This document shows positions 1-7,905 of a stretch of DNA of 29,215 nt, piece by piece. Position numbers and translations under genes: made by a program. The stretch covers positions 1-29,215 of the forward strand of contig UQXH01000021.1 in NCBI GenBank assembly GCA_900545025.1. The letters are read 5' to 3'. Source of the DNA: an uncultured Phascolarctobacterium sp. (GTDB lineage Bacteria; Bacillota; Negativicutes; Acidaminococcales; Acidaminococcaceae). Numbering within the stretch: position 1 is the first letter of the stretch; every line of letters begins with the position of its first letter. The notes under the pieces were generated by a model. It was not told the origin of the DNA. It saw only the letters and a list, made by a program, of their open reading frames with translations, and made no database searches.

Positions 1-55
1 GAACAGAACAGAACAGAACAGAACAGAACAGAACAGAACAGAACAGAACAGAACA
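1..55. repeat. 11-copy GAACA pentanucleotide tandem repeat
   Basis: Eleven perfect copies of GAACA occupy the first 55 bases, and the repeat may extend beyond the window. In all three forward frames it encodes the same cyclic pentapeptide (Glu-Gln-Asn-Arg-Thr) without stops. Just downstream only the frame beginning at base 3 stays open into hsdS. The other two meet stops at 62-64 (TGA) and 67-69 (TAA). Because one unit is 5 bp, gain or loss of a copy changes frame, so this is a classic slipped-strand switch architecture. Confidence 0.95.
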
Positions 56-629
56 CCAGTATGAGTTAATTAAGTTAATTCAATACGTGTTCGGTTTTGT
101 TACTGTTCAGTTAAAAGATGTTGCTGATATAAAAAGAGGTATACGAGTAGTAAAAAGTCAGCTTTCTGAAACTGGCAAATATGCTGTTTACCAAAATAGT
201 ATGCAGCCGCTTGGTTATTATAATAAAAGTAATTGCAGTGGTAATACTGCTTTTATCATTACAGCAGGTGCTGCTGGCGAAGTCGGTTATAGTTATAATG
301 ATTTTTGGGCGGCTGATGATTGTATGTTTTTTGATTGCTCGGAAATACTTAATTCAAGATATTTGTTTTTTGTATTATGCAGTCAGCAAGATTATTTATC
401 TACTAAAGTAAGACGTGCAAGTGTTCCTCGTTTATCAAGAGCAAATATAGAAAATATAAAAATTCCCTTACCACCACTGGCCGAGCAGAAACGCATTGTC
501 GATATTCTTGATCGTTTTTATGCTCTGTGCAACGATTTAACCTGCGGCTTGCCTGCGGAAATTGCCGCAAGGCAGAAGCAGTATGAATATTACAGGGATA
601 AACTGCTTACCTTTAAGGAAGCAAAGTAA
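3..629 (+). CDS. hsdS: Type I restriction-modification specificity subunit HsdS (5'-truncated by window edge)
   Basis: This is the C-terminal part of the DNA-recognition subunit of a type I restriction-modification complex (HsdR2M2S). The frame is open from base 3 through the GAACA repeat to TAA at 627-629. After the repeat-encoded (TEQNR)n stretch comes a target recognition domain starting near the VQLKDVADIKRG segment. It includes the family-typical FIITAGAAGEVGY and SVPRLSRANIENIKIPLPPLAEQKRIV segments. The distal conserved helix follows (ILDRFYALCNDL...LPAEIAARQKQYEYYRDKLLTF). Full HsdS proteins are about 400 aa with two recognition domains, so roughly the first half, and probably hsdM, lies upstream. 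A GTG at 87 could start a 180-aa half-subunit, but no convincing ribosome site precedes it, so I read this as a continuing partial gene. hsdR follows after 21 bp. Confidence 0.88.
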   Translation, partial: TEQNRTEQNRTEQNRTEHQYELIKLIQYVFGFVTVQLKDVADIKRGIRVVKSQLSETGKYAVYQNSMQPLGYYNKSNCSGNTAFIITAGAAGEVGYSYNDFWAADDCMFFDCSEILNSRYLFFVLCSQQDYLSTKVRRASVPRLSRANIENIKIPLPPLAEQKRIVDILDRFYALCNDLTCGLPAEIAARQKQYEYYRDKLLTFKEAK

Positions 630-650
630 AGCCGGAAAGGAGTTGTTCCT

Positions 651-3600
651 TTGAGTACGTATAATATTGTGCTTGCTGCTAATGAAAGCACGGTAGTAAC
701 TGAATATCAGACGGAAACAAAACGCTCTGACAGCTATCAGAGCGAAGCGGCGCTGGAAAAAGCTTTTATTGACATGCTTACTCAGCAGGGTTATGAACGT
801 CTGGGTATTAACAATGCGGCAGAGCTTGTGGCTAATCTGCGCCGCCAGCTGGAGCTGTTAAACAATTATAAATTTACCGACAGAGAGTGGGACAGCTTTT
901 TTAAAAACAAGCTGGCTAACGCTAATGAAGGTATTGCAGAGAAAACGAAAAAAATTCAGGAGGATTCTGTCCAGAATTTAACTCGTGAAGATGGCACAAC
1001 GCAGAATATCGTTTTAATTGATAAAAAGAATATTCACAACAATCGCCTGCAGGTTATCAATCAATATGAGGAGCATGAGGGCAGGCACGATACTCGTTAT
1101 GATGTAACCGTGCTGGTTAACGGTCTGCCGTTGGTGCATGTAGAATTAAAACGCCGCGGCGTAGCACTGAAAGAAGCTTTTAATCAGATTAAGCGCTATC
1201 AGCGGGACAGTTTTTGGGCAGGCTGCGGCTTGTATGAATATGTGCAGATTTTCGTTATTTCTAACGGAACTTCTACTAAGTATTATTCCAACACTACCAG
1301 AATCAGCCATATTAAGGAAAGCGGCAGTTTAAGCAAAAGAAACAGCAAAAAAACTTCTAACAGCTTTGAATTTACTTCTTACTGGGCGGACGGTAATAAT
1401 AAGGTTATTGCTGATTTGGTGGATTTTACCAGAACCTTTTTTGCCAAGCATACGCTGCTTAATATTTTGACGCGTTACTGCGTATTTACTTCCGAGCAGC
1501 TGCTTTTGGTTATGCGTCCCTATCAGATTGTGGCGACGGAAAGAATTTTAAACAGAATTGAAATTGCCACCAATTATAAAAAGACCGGAACTGTTGAAGC
1601 AGGCGGCTATATCTGGCATACTACGGGCAGCGGCAAGACGCTGACCTCTTTTAAGACTGCGCAGCTGGCAACGGCTTTGCCGTATATTGATAAGGTACTG
1701 TTTGTGGTAGACAGAAAAGACCTTGATTATCAGACAATTAAAGAGTATGACCGTTTTGAAAAAGGCGCAGCCAATGGCAACAAAAATACTGCCGTACTGA
1801 AAAAGCAGCTGGAAGATGACAATGCGCGGATTATTGTTACTACTATTCAGAAGCTGGATATTTTTATTGCCAAAAATCCGCAGCATCCTATACGCAACAA
1901 ACATGTTGTATTGGTATTTGACGAATGTCACCGCAGTCAGTTTGGCGATATGCATACCCGCATTGTGGGCGGTCAGATTAAAAAAGGCGAAAAATATGTA
2001 AAAGTAGATAAGTATTTTAAAAATTATCATGTTTTCGGCTTTACCGGCACGCCTATTTTTGCCGTAAATGCCAAAACAGGCGGCAATCCCAATTTAAGAA
2101 CAACGGAGCAGGCTTTTGGCGAGAAGCTGCATACCTATACTATTGTGGATGCCATTAACGATGGTAACGTGCTGCCTTTCCGCATCGACTATATCAATAC
2201 GGTAAAACAAAAGGACGATAAGGCAGATAAGCAGGTTGCGGCTATTGATACGGAAGAGGCTTTAGCTTCTTCGGCGCGTATTTCTGCCGTAGTGCAATAT
2301 ATTTTGGAGCATTTTGACCAGAAAACCATGCGTAATGCTTACTATAATTTAAAGGGGCAGCGGGTAAATGGCTTTAACTCTATTTTTGCCGTAAGCTCTA
2401 TACCGGTCTGCAAAAAATATTATCTTGAGCTGAAAAAGCAGCTGGCAGAAAAACATAAAAATCTTACGATAGCTACTATTTTCTCTTTTGCGCCTAATGA
2501 AGAAGACAGCGCCGACGGAATTTTAGCGGATGAAAGCTTTGATACTGATGCTTTAGACCAAAGCTCCCGTGATTTTCTGGAAATGGCTATTGATGATTAT
2601 AATAAGCTTTTTAAAACAAGCTATAATACCTCGGCTAAGGAGTTTGAAAATTATTATAAAGATGTATCGCAAAGGGTTAAAGACAGGGAAATAGATTTAC
2701 TGCTGGTGGTAAATATGTTTCTGACTGGTTTTGACGCTACTACCCTAAATACTTTGTGGGTAGATAAAAATTTAAAAATGCACGGTTTAATTCAGGCGTT
2801 TTCCAGAACTAACCGTATTTTAAATTCAGTAAAAACTTTCGGCAACATCGTCTGCTTCCGTGATTTGGAAGAGGCGACTAATGAAGCTATTGCCCTGTTT
2901 GGTGATAAGGATGCCAAAAGTATTGTACTGTTAAAATCTTATGATGATTATTATTACGGCTGTACTGATGAAAAGGGACGTGAGCAGAAGGGCTACGAAG
3001 AACGCATTGCAGAGCTTTTGCAGCGTTACCCGTTAGGGGAGCAGATTATCGGCGAGAAAAATAAGAAGGATTTTCTGGTACTGTTCGGCAATATTCTGCG
3101 GTTAAGAAATATTCTTTCCAGCTTTGACCGTTTTGTTGGCAACGAGATTTTATCGCCCATAGATTTTCAGGATTATACTGGTACCTATCACGATGTATAT
3201 AATGAGATGAAACCGAAACCAGGCGATAAGGACAGTATTTTAGATGATGTTGTTTTTGAGATGGAGCTGGTTAAGCAGGTTGAGGTTAATATCGACTATA
3301 TTCTGATGCTGGTAGGCAAATATCACGATAGCAACTGCAAAGACAAGGAAATTTTAGTAGCTATTGATAAAGCTATTAAATCCAGCCTGCAGCTGCGTTC
3401 CAAAAAAGAGCTGATAGAAAACTTTATTGCTACTATCAATACCAGTACGGATGTTAACGCCGACTGGCAGAAGTTTGTCAAAAAGCAGCGGCAGGAAGAT
3501 ATGGAGCAGCTGATTGCTGAGGAGAAATTAAAACCTGCTGAAACAGAGAAGTTTATGGAAAATTCTTTCCGCGACGGTGTTTTGAAAACAACAGGTACAG

Positions 3601-3824
3601 ATATTGATAAGCTGATGCCTCCTGTATCGCGCTTTGGCGGCAGTGGTCTGCGGGATAAGAAAAAGCAGGGCATTATTGCCAAGCTGAAAGCATTTTTTGA
3701 AAAATATTTTGGCCTGCTCAGTCCTGCAGAGTCGATTGCTGAAAAAAGCGTTGAAGTTTATGAGCAGCAGGAAGAATCTTTGGCAATGGTAGCAGAATAT
3801 ACAGAGATTTACGGTAAAAAATAA
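651..3824 (+). CDS. hsdR: Type I restriction enzyme R subunit HsdR
   Basis: This is the motor and endonuclease subunit of the type I R-M complex, 1057 aa, normal for the family. The start is TTG at 651, chosen because GGAAAGGAG (634-642) sits 8 bases upstream and no in-frame ATG fits better. The N-terminal HSDR_N nuclease shows a PD-(D/E)xK core: Asp151 in RYDVTVLV and Glu165-x-Lys167 in HVELKRRG. An SF2 helicase follows, with Walker A WHTTGSGKT (Lys329), a DECH box (424-427) and FTGTP motif III (464-468). The LTGFDATTLNTLWVDK and QAFSRTNRI motifs belong to the second RecA-like domain. The C-terminal part is helical and should bind the S/M core. All key residues are present, so the enzyme looks intact. 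It is probably co-transcribed with hsdS. Confidence 0.96.
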   Translation: MSTYNIVLAANESTVVTEYQTETKRSDSYQSEAALEKAFIDMLTQQGYERLGINNAAELVANLRRQLELLNNYKFTDREWDSFFKNKLANANEGIAEKTKKIQEDSVQNLTREDGTTQNIVLIDKKNIHNNRLQVINQYEEHEGRHDTRYDVTVLVNGLPLVHVELKRRGVALKEAFNQIKRYQRDSFWAGCGLYEYVQIFVISNGTSTKYYSNTTRISHIKESGSLSKRNSKKTSNSFEFTSYWADGNNKVIADLVDFTRTFFAKHTLLNILTRYCVFTSEQLLLVMRPYQIVATERILNRIEIATNYKKTGTVEAGGYIWHTTGSGKTLTSFKTAQLATALPYIDKVLFVVDRKDLDYQTIKEYDRFEKGAANGNKNTAVLKKQLEDDNARIIVTTIQKLDIFIAKNPQHPIRNKHVVLVFDECHRSQFGDMHTRIVGGQIKKGEKYVKVDKYFKNYHVFGFTGTPIFAVNAKTGGNPNLRTTEQAFGEKLHTYTIVDAINDGNVLPFRIDYINTVKQKDDKADKQVAAIDTEEALASSARISAVVQYILEHFDQKTMRNAYYNLKGQRVNGFNSIFAVSSIPVCKKYYLELKKQLAEKHKNLTIATIFSFAPNEEDSADGILADESFDTDALDQSSRDFLEMAIDDYNKLFKTSYNTSAKEFENYYKDVSQRVKDREIDLLLVVNMFLTGFDATTLNTLWVDKNLKMHGLIQAFSRTNRILNSVKTFGNIVCFRDLEEATNEAIALFGDKDAKSIVLLKSYDDYYYGCTDEKGREQKGYEERIAELLQRYPLGEQIIGEKNKKDFLVLFGNILRLRNILSSFDRFVGNEILSPIDFQDYTGTYHDVYNEMKPKPGDKDSILDDVVFEMELVKQVEVNIDYILMLVGKYHDSNCKDKEILVAIDKAIKSSLQLRSKKELIENFIATINTSTDVNADWQKFVKKQRQEDMEQLIAEEKLKPAETEKFMENSFRDGVLKTTGTDIDKLMPPVSRFGGSGLRDKKKQGIIAKLKAFFEKYFGLLSPAESIAEKSVEVYEQQEESLAMVAEYTEIYGKK

Positions 3825-3883
3825 AAATATTTAAAGCCAATAATAACCAATATAAATGTAAGACTTTGTGAGGGGAGATTATC

Positions 3884-4378
3884 ATGCAGAGACAAATAGA
3901 TACTTTATATCTTGCCATGCTGCAGTATTTTGCCGGTGATGCTAAGCGCTGTCAGCATTTTATCAAGGTACACAGTTTGGCGGCACTGATTGGCCGAACA
4001 GAAGGGCTGGATGAACATACGCAGACTTTGCTGGAAGCAGCGGCACTGGTGCATGACTGCGGCATTAAGCCGGGAGAAGCTAAATATGGACGCAATGACG
4101 GCAAGATTCAGGAGCAGGAAGGCCCGCAGGCAGCGGAGAAATTATTGCTTGACGCCGGTTTTGCCAAAGAGGATAGAGAACGTATCTGTTATTTAGTGGG
4201 ACACCATCACACCTATAATAATATTAATGGGCTGGATTATCAGATTTTAGTTGAAGCAGATTTTCTGGTAAACTTTTATGAAGACCAGCTGCCGCGACAA
4301 AATATCAAAATATGTACAAAGAGAATTTTTAAGACTGCGACAGGTATTAAAATGGCGCAGTCTATGTTTGGCATATAA
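3884..4378 (+). CDS. HD-domain phosphohydrolase-like protein
   Basis: A 164-aa cytoplasmic protein made of a single HD domain. The metal-ligand pattern can be followed: His25/His30, the His57-Asp58 doublet in AALVHDCG, the GHHHTYNN histidines, and an aspartate in LVEADFLVN. Such stand-alone HD proteins hydrolyse phosphate esters, often nucleotides, but the substrate cannot be told from sequence. The ATG at 3884 has GAGGGGAG about 7 bases upstream. It lies 59 bp after hsdR with no visible terminator between, and 12 bp before the next small gene, with which it probably forms an operon. The link to restriction-modification is positional only. Confidence 0.8.
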   Translation: MQRQIDTLYLAMLQYFAGDAKRCQHFIKVHSLAALIGRTEGLDEHTQTLLEAAALVHDCGIKPGEAKYGRNDGKIQEQEGPQAAEKLLLDAGFAKEDRERICYLVGHHHTYNNINGLDYQILVEADFLVNFYEDQLPRQNIKICTKRIFKTATGIKMAQSMFGI

Positions 4379-4390
4379 GGAGGGGGAATA

Positions 4391-4657
4391 ATGCGGCCGA
4401 AAATTAAGCTTACTATTATTGAGCAGAAGGGCTGCCGTGGCTGTCATCGCGGTCACAAGGTTGGCGATACTTTTGATTTTGATACGCAGCGCGGCGAAAT
4501 TTGTCCCATGGCTTTGCATGCTGGTTTTCCTTATATAGATATTCTGCGCTATGGCGGCAGTATTCCCGGCGAAGCAGCGGGAACAGCACGCTTTTGCTGT
4601 CCTGATCCCGATACCATCAATGTATTTAAAGCAGAGATAGTTAATAACCGTAGTTGA
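4391..4657 (+). CDS. TIGR04076-like small cysteine-containing protein
   Basis: An 88-aa protein of unknown function. The pattern matches what I recall of the TIGR04076 family: a KGCRGCHRGHKVGDTF segment with CxxC, ICPMALHAGFPYIDILRYGG in the middle and a CCPDPDTINVFKAEI end. The cysteines suggest metal or Fe-S binding, but this is inference. Start ATG at 4391 follows AAGGAGGGGG. The stop codon (4655-4657) lies inside the -35 box of the next promoter, so the two transcription units abut with no spacer. Confidence 0.78.
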   Translation: MRPKIKLTIIEQKGCRGCHRGHKVGDTFDFDTQRGEICPMALHAGFPYIDILRYGGSIPGEAAGTARFCCPDPDTINVFKAEIVNNRS

Positions 4658-4681
4658 CGGTTTGCTGCAAGTATGTATAAT
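4654..4681 (+). promoter_or_regulatory. Sigma-70 promoter of the queuosine salvage operon
   Basis: TTGACG (4654-4659), a 16-base spacer and a perfect TATAAT (4676-4681). It is placed to start transcription about 13 bases before the preQ1 aptamer. Confidence 0.8.
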
Positions 4682-4701
4682 ATATTTATTGATAAATGAA
4701 T

Positions 4702-4742
4702 AAGACAGTTCGTAACCATCCTGTCTTAAAACAAAACTACGG
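4702..4742 (+). promoter_or_regulatory. preQ1-I riboswitch aptamer
   Basis: Stem P1 is AAGACAG (4702-4708) with CTGTCTT (4721-4727). The loop begins TTC and contains ACC, as in class I preQ1 aptamers. An A-rich tail (4728-4736) ends in ACTACGG. Loop bases CGTA (4711-4714) can pair with tail bases TACG (4738-4741) to form the H-type pseudoknot P2 of this class. Its position upstream of a queuine-lyase-like gene and a YhhQ transporter agrees with a preQ1 sensor. The assignment is by eye, from stem, pseudoknot and context. Confidence 0.85.
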
Positions 4743-4772
4743 ATTTGAAGGGTGCCGTAGTGCGCCCTTTTT
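4737..4772 (+). terminator. Riboswitch expression platform: antiterminator and intrinsic terminator
   Basis: CTACGG (4737-4742) can pair with CCGTAG (4755-4760) as an antiterminator. Alternatively AAGGGTGC (4748-4755) pairs with GCGCCCTT (4762-4769, one G-T wobble) and runs into five T (4768-4772), a terminator. CTACG is also the 3' strand of the aptamer pseudoknot. preQ1 binding should therefore free CCGTAG, allow the terminator to form and switch the operon off. Confidence 0.82.
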
Positions 4773-4789
4773 GCTTTGGAGGTAAAAGC

Positions 4790-5509
4790 ATGGGAACAGT
4801 GCCTTTTGAATGCAGATATGCCTGTATAGATGAAAAAAATTCCCGGGAAATAGTATTGCTGCGTGGCAGCGGCTGTAAATGGCGGCGCTGTCGTTTTTGT
4901 GATTATCATCTTGATTTTTCTTTAAATGAAGCCGAGAATTTTCGTCTGAACAGCAAAGTACTGCAGCATGTAACAGGTAAATACGGACGCTTGGAGGTTA
5001 TTAACTCCGGCAGTTTTTGTGATTTGGATGCGGAAACTATTAAGCTCTTGCTTGAGATTTGTCATCAACATCAAATTACGACTTTGTATTTTGAAAGCCA
5101 CTGGATGCACAGGAATCTTATTGCTGCATGGCGCCAGCGTTTTGCCGACGAGGGTATTACGGTTAAGATGAAGATTGGCGTGGAAACCTTTGACAGTCTA
5201 TTCCGTGAAAGCTATCTGGATAAGGGTATGGGCATGGCTGCGCCGCAGGAAATTGCCGCATATTTTGACCAGGTGTGTCTGCTGCAGGGGCTGCCGGGGC
5301 AGACAAAGGAAAGTATGCTGCGGGATATTGAGCTTGGCTTGCAATATTTTGAAAGAGTCTGCGTTAATATTATGGTAGCCAATACTAAGCCTATTTTGCC
5401 GGATGCTGGTGTCAGAAATATCTTTATCAAAGAGATATATCCTTTGTATAAGGATAATGAGCGAGTAGATATTCTGCTCAATAATACTGATTTTGGAGTA
5501 GGTGTATGA
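4790..5509 (+). CDS. queL: Radical SAM protein, probable queuine lyase (QueL-like)
   Basis: A 239-aa radical SAM enzyme. The start is ATG at 4790, 7 bases after GGAGG (4778-4782). An in-frame TTG at 4745 is rejected because it would put the riboswitch terminator inside the gene. The Fe-S motif is near the N-terminus, SGCKWRRCRFCDYH, with Cys29, Cys34 and Cys37. This is CX4CX2C, one residue longer than the usual CX3CX2C. VINSGSFCD, TLYFESHWMH, VKMKIGVETFD and LQGLPGQTKESM follow the beta strands of a small radical SAM barrel. QueL enzymes of gut bacteria convert queuine to preQ1. The preQ1 riboswitch upstream and the YhhQ gene overlapping the 3' end by 4 bases make that role likely. The radical SAM call is firm; QueL rests mainly on context. 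Confidence 0.78.
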   Translation: MGTVPFECRYACIDEKNSREIVLLRGSGCKWRRCRFCDYHLDFSLNEAENFRLNSKVLQHVTGKYGRLEVINSGSFCDLDAETIKLLLEICHQHQITTLYFESHWMHRNLIAAWRQRFADEGITVKMKIGVETFDSLFRESYLDKGMGMAAPQEIAAYFDQVCLLQGLPGQTKESMLRDIELGLQYFERVCVNIMVANTKPILPDAGVRNIFIKEIYPLYKDNERVDILLNNTDFGVGV

Positions 5510-6219
5510 TGCAGAACGAATATTTGCTGCTATTAAATTTAGCAGTTGTATACGGCGGCGTATTGCTGTGGCAGGTATTTTTTAAGGATAAGGGACTGTA
5601 TTGCTGGACGGTGCTGGCAACTATTGCTGCCAATATCGAGGTCATGATTTTGATTAAGGCTTTTGGCATGCAGCAGACCTTAGGCAATATCCTGTTTGCC
5701 TCGACCTTTTTGGTAACGGATATTCTAAGCGAGCTGTATGGCAGGAAACAGGCTGACAGGGCGGTTAATATGGGTATTGCCGCTTCGGTAAGCTTTATCC
5801 TGCTGTCGCAGTTTTGGCTGCATTATCAGCCGGACAGCGCCGATACGGTATTTCCGCATATTGTGGCAGTTTTTACTAATACGCCGCGTATCATGCTGAC
5901 AGGACTTATTGTTTACGGCGTGGTCCAGAAATTTGATGTATGGCTCTACCACTGGTGGTGGGAATTTACCAGGAAGAAATATGGTGATGCAGAGCGTTTC
6001 CTGTGGCTGCGCAATAATGGTTCCACGCTTATTTCCCAGTTTCTGAATACGGTGCTGTTTACCTTAGGCGCTTTTTACGGCGTATACGAGCAGGCTGTGC
6101 TGATTGATATTATTTTATTCAGTTATATTATCTTTATTGTTACAAGTATTGCTGATACACCGGTTGTTTATCTGGCGCGCTATCTGCATAAAAAATATAA
6201 TATGGCAGAGGAAAAATAA
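5506..6219 (+). CDS. yhhQ: YhhQ-family queuosine precursor transporter
   Basis: A 237-aa integral membrane protein of the YhhQ/VUT family, which imports 7-deazaguanine queuosine precursors (preQ0/preQ1, or queuine in some bacteria). About six hydrophobic segments are seen. The family-typical ASTFLVTDILSELYGRKQADRAV segment is at residues about 65-87. LRNNGSTLISQFLNTVLFTLGAFYGVY and the ending IADTPVVYLARYLHKKY also fit. The start ATG at 5506 overlaps the stop of the radical SAM gene (ATGA) and has GGAGTAGG just upstream, which implies translational coupling. ATG at 5509 is one codon later in the same frame and equally possible. Expression should follow the preQ1 switch. Confidence 0.92.
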   Translation: MMQNEYLLLLNLAVVYGGVLLWQVFFKDKGLYCWTVLATIAANIEVMILIKAFGMQQTLGNILFASTFLVTDILSELYGRKQADRAVNMGIAASVSFILLSQFWLHYQPDSADTVFPHIVAVFTNTPRIMLTGLIVYGVVQKFDVWLYHWWWEFTRKKYGDAERFLWLRNNGSTLISQFLNTVLFTLGAFYGVYEQAVLIDIILFSYIIFIVTSIADTPVVYLARYLHKKYNMAEEK

Positions 6220-6241
6220 AACCGCCCTTATGGGCGGTTTT
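6218..6241. terminator. Intrinsic terminator between convergent yhhQ and the 507-aa gene
   Basis: AAAACCGCCC (6218-6227), loop TTAT, GGGCGGTTTT (6232-6241): a perfect 10-bp stem with A and T tracts on either side. It can work in both directions and serves the two genes ending here. Confidence 0.9.
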
Positions 6242-6244
6242 GCT

Positions 6245-7768
6245 TTACATAAGATTATTATTGTTATCACTGTCATCCTGCAGCAGGCTGGCCAGCATTT
6301 CTCTATGGAGAGAAGATTGAATATGTGACTGGGCTGCTACGACAGCTTTTTTCAGCGGCAGGGTAAGGTATTGGTAAGGCCATTCTCTCAGCACGTGGTA
6401 GGCCATACCGATAAGCATTTCGTTTTGTGACTGCAGCAGGCGCAGCAGGATACTTTCACCCTTGCCGGGATTTTCCTGCAGGTAAGCCAGCGGGGTAAGC
6501 AGCGTCAGCGGATAGAACATATAGTAATCAAGATGCTGTTCAATAACAGCAAGGACGTCTGCTGTCTGTTCTTCACTTCCTCCCAGCAGGTAGGGCAGAA
6601 GGTCATTGTCTTCATAATGGTCAGTAAAATATGCAAACACAGGCTGCCAGATGTCCAGGTCCAGATACTTGGCAAAGTCGCAGAGCAGATGATTTATTTT
6701 GCCGTCTTCGTCGAATAGCTGTGCCTGTACTTCTGCACTCCAGTCTTTCTGATAGATGATACTGTCGCAGGCGGCAACAAAAGAATGACATTGATTGGCT
6801 GAAAGATGTGACCAGCTGCCATTGTCAATCAGCAGCTGCAGCTGCTCGCTGATAAAGATGATGGGCAGCAGTGTTTCCGGTGAAACGGCATGACAGCGGG
6901 CATGTTTGAGAAATTCCTGCAGCAGCGGCGGCAGGTCTACCTTGCTCACAGGGAAGAACTTTTCCAGCTTTTGCAGGTCGTAGGAAGTGAGCAGTTCCAA
7001 AAAATTAAGGATAGCAGAAGCCGCGCCGTTATAGAGAGGATAGCTGACGGCAGCGACGTTGAGCTCTTTGCTAAGCTCACATTCCAGGATAATCTTTACT
7101 GATAGAGGCGGATAGTCGGCCTGAGTATCTAAAGCGTTTTCTATACACCACAGCTTTTGTTCATGGGTGGTTACTATTGCTTCTTCCAGAGCAAAGATAC
7201 GCCCCCAGTTCTTAGTATGATAGATAATCTCCCACAGTTCTTCCTGCAGTTCCGGTAAATCGGATTTGGCGGCAAGGATGAAGAAGTAAGTAAATTCTTC
7301 GCAGCGTGCCGCCAGCAGCAAATCCTGCCACAGTTCGGGATTATTTTTTTTGATGTTCATTAAGCCGGCACAGGAAAAAAGCAGGTAGGCCAGTTTGAGC
7401 GCCTGACGGCAGCCGGAATTATAGAACAGTTCCTGCGCCAGGATGAGGATATTGTTGTTATAGTCCTCGTTGGTGAATTTTTTGGAGAAGCCGTAGAGAA
7501 TTTCAATCATGATGAGATTGGCAAGGGTATTTTCAATCTGCTGGAGATTTTCTTCTGTGGGAAAAGCAGCATACTGACGCAGTTCTGTCAGCAGCTGATC
7601 GGCGCTGTCTTTGTCTTTGGGGATGCCGGTAGTGAAATAATGGCCTTCCTCATCGCCGAGCAGATAGGATATTTCCGGCTCAGGATCATCAGGCAGTACC
7701 GGGGAAGCGAAAAAGCCGTCGTTTCCTATATGGGCTTTAATATATTCAAAAATACTGATTTTTTTCAT
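6245..7768 (-). CDS. Hypothetical alpha-helical protein, 507 aa
   Basis: I do not recognise the function. The protein is acidic and rich in leucine, with consecutive amphipathic helices resembling HEAT/ARM-like solenoids. An example is ILLRLLQSQNEMLIGMAYHVL followed by a proline-containing turn and another helix. There is no signal peptide, membrane segment or clear catalytic motif. The C-terminus ends in a run of Asp/Ser/Asn. Start ATG at 7768 is supported by GAGGAAATG about 10 bases upstream, and an extended -10 promoter lies at 7805-7813. It stands alone between two terminators, so it is a monocistronic unit. Codon use resembles its neighbours, so nothing suggests recent transfer. Confidence 0.85.
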   Translation of the reverse strand: MKKISIFEYIKAHIGNDGFFASPVLPDDPEPEISYLLGDEEGHYFTTGIPKDKDSADQLLTELRQYAAFPTEENLQQIENTLANLIMIEILYGFSKKFTNEDYNNNILILAQELFYNSGCRQALKLAYLLFSCAGLMNIKKNNPELWQDLLLAARCEEFTYFFILAAKSDLPELQEELWEIIYHTKNWGRIFALEEAIVTTHEQKLWCIENALDTQADYPPLSVKIILECELSKELNVAAVSYPLYNGAASAILNFLELLTSYDLQKLEKFFPVSKVDLPPLLQEFLKHARCHAVSPETLLPIIFISEQLQLLIDNGSWSHLSANQCHSFVAACDSIIYQKDWSAEVQAQLFDEDGKINHLLCDFAKYLDLDIWQPVFAYFTDHYEDNDLLPYLLGGSEEQTADVLAVIEQHLDYYMFYPLTLLTPLAYLQENPGKGESILLRLLQSQNEMLIGMAYHVLREWPYQYLTLPLKKAVVAAQSHIQSSLHREMLASLLQDDSDNNNNLM

Positions 7769-7804
7769 AGATACATTTCCTCATGCTGATTCGTAATACA
7801 AAAT

Positions 7805-7813
7805 ATTATATCA
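7805..7813 (-). promoter_or_regulatory. Extended -10 promoter of the 507-aa gene
   Basis: On the minus strand TGATATAAT forms a TGn-extended perfect -10 box 37 bases upstream of the start codon. No good -35 box is visible, which is typical for extended -10 promoters. Confidence 0.6.
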
Positions 7814-7872
7814 TATCTGCCGTCTTTTACCCGGCGGTCCTGAGCATAATTGTGAATTTTTCTGTAAATAAA

Positions 7873-7898
7873 GAAAAGCCCTTAAAAAAGGGCTTTTC
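7873..7898 (-). terminator. Intrinsic terminator of pyc
   Basis: GAAAAGCCCTT (7873-7883), loop AAAA, AAGGGCTTTTC (7888-7898): an 11-bp stem. On the minus strand it follows the pyc stop by 7 bases and leads into a T-rich stretch. Confidence 0.88.
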
Positions 7899-7905
7899 CT
7901 GTATT

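Noticed and set aside
4745..4789. Upstream TTG start for the radical SAM gene
   Set aside because: It would place the riboswitch terminator inside the coding region and lacks a ribosome site.
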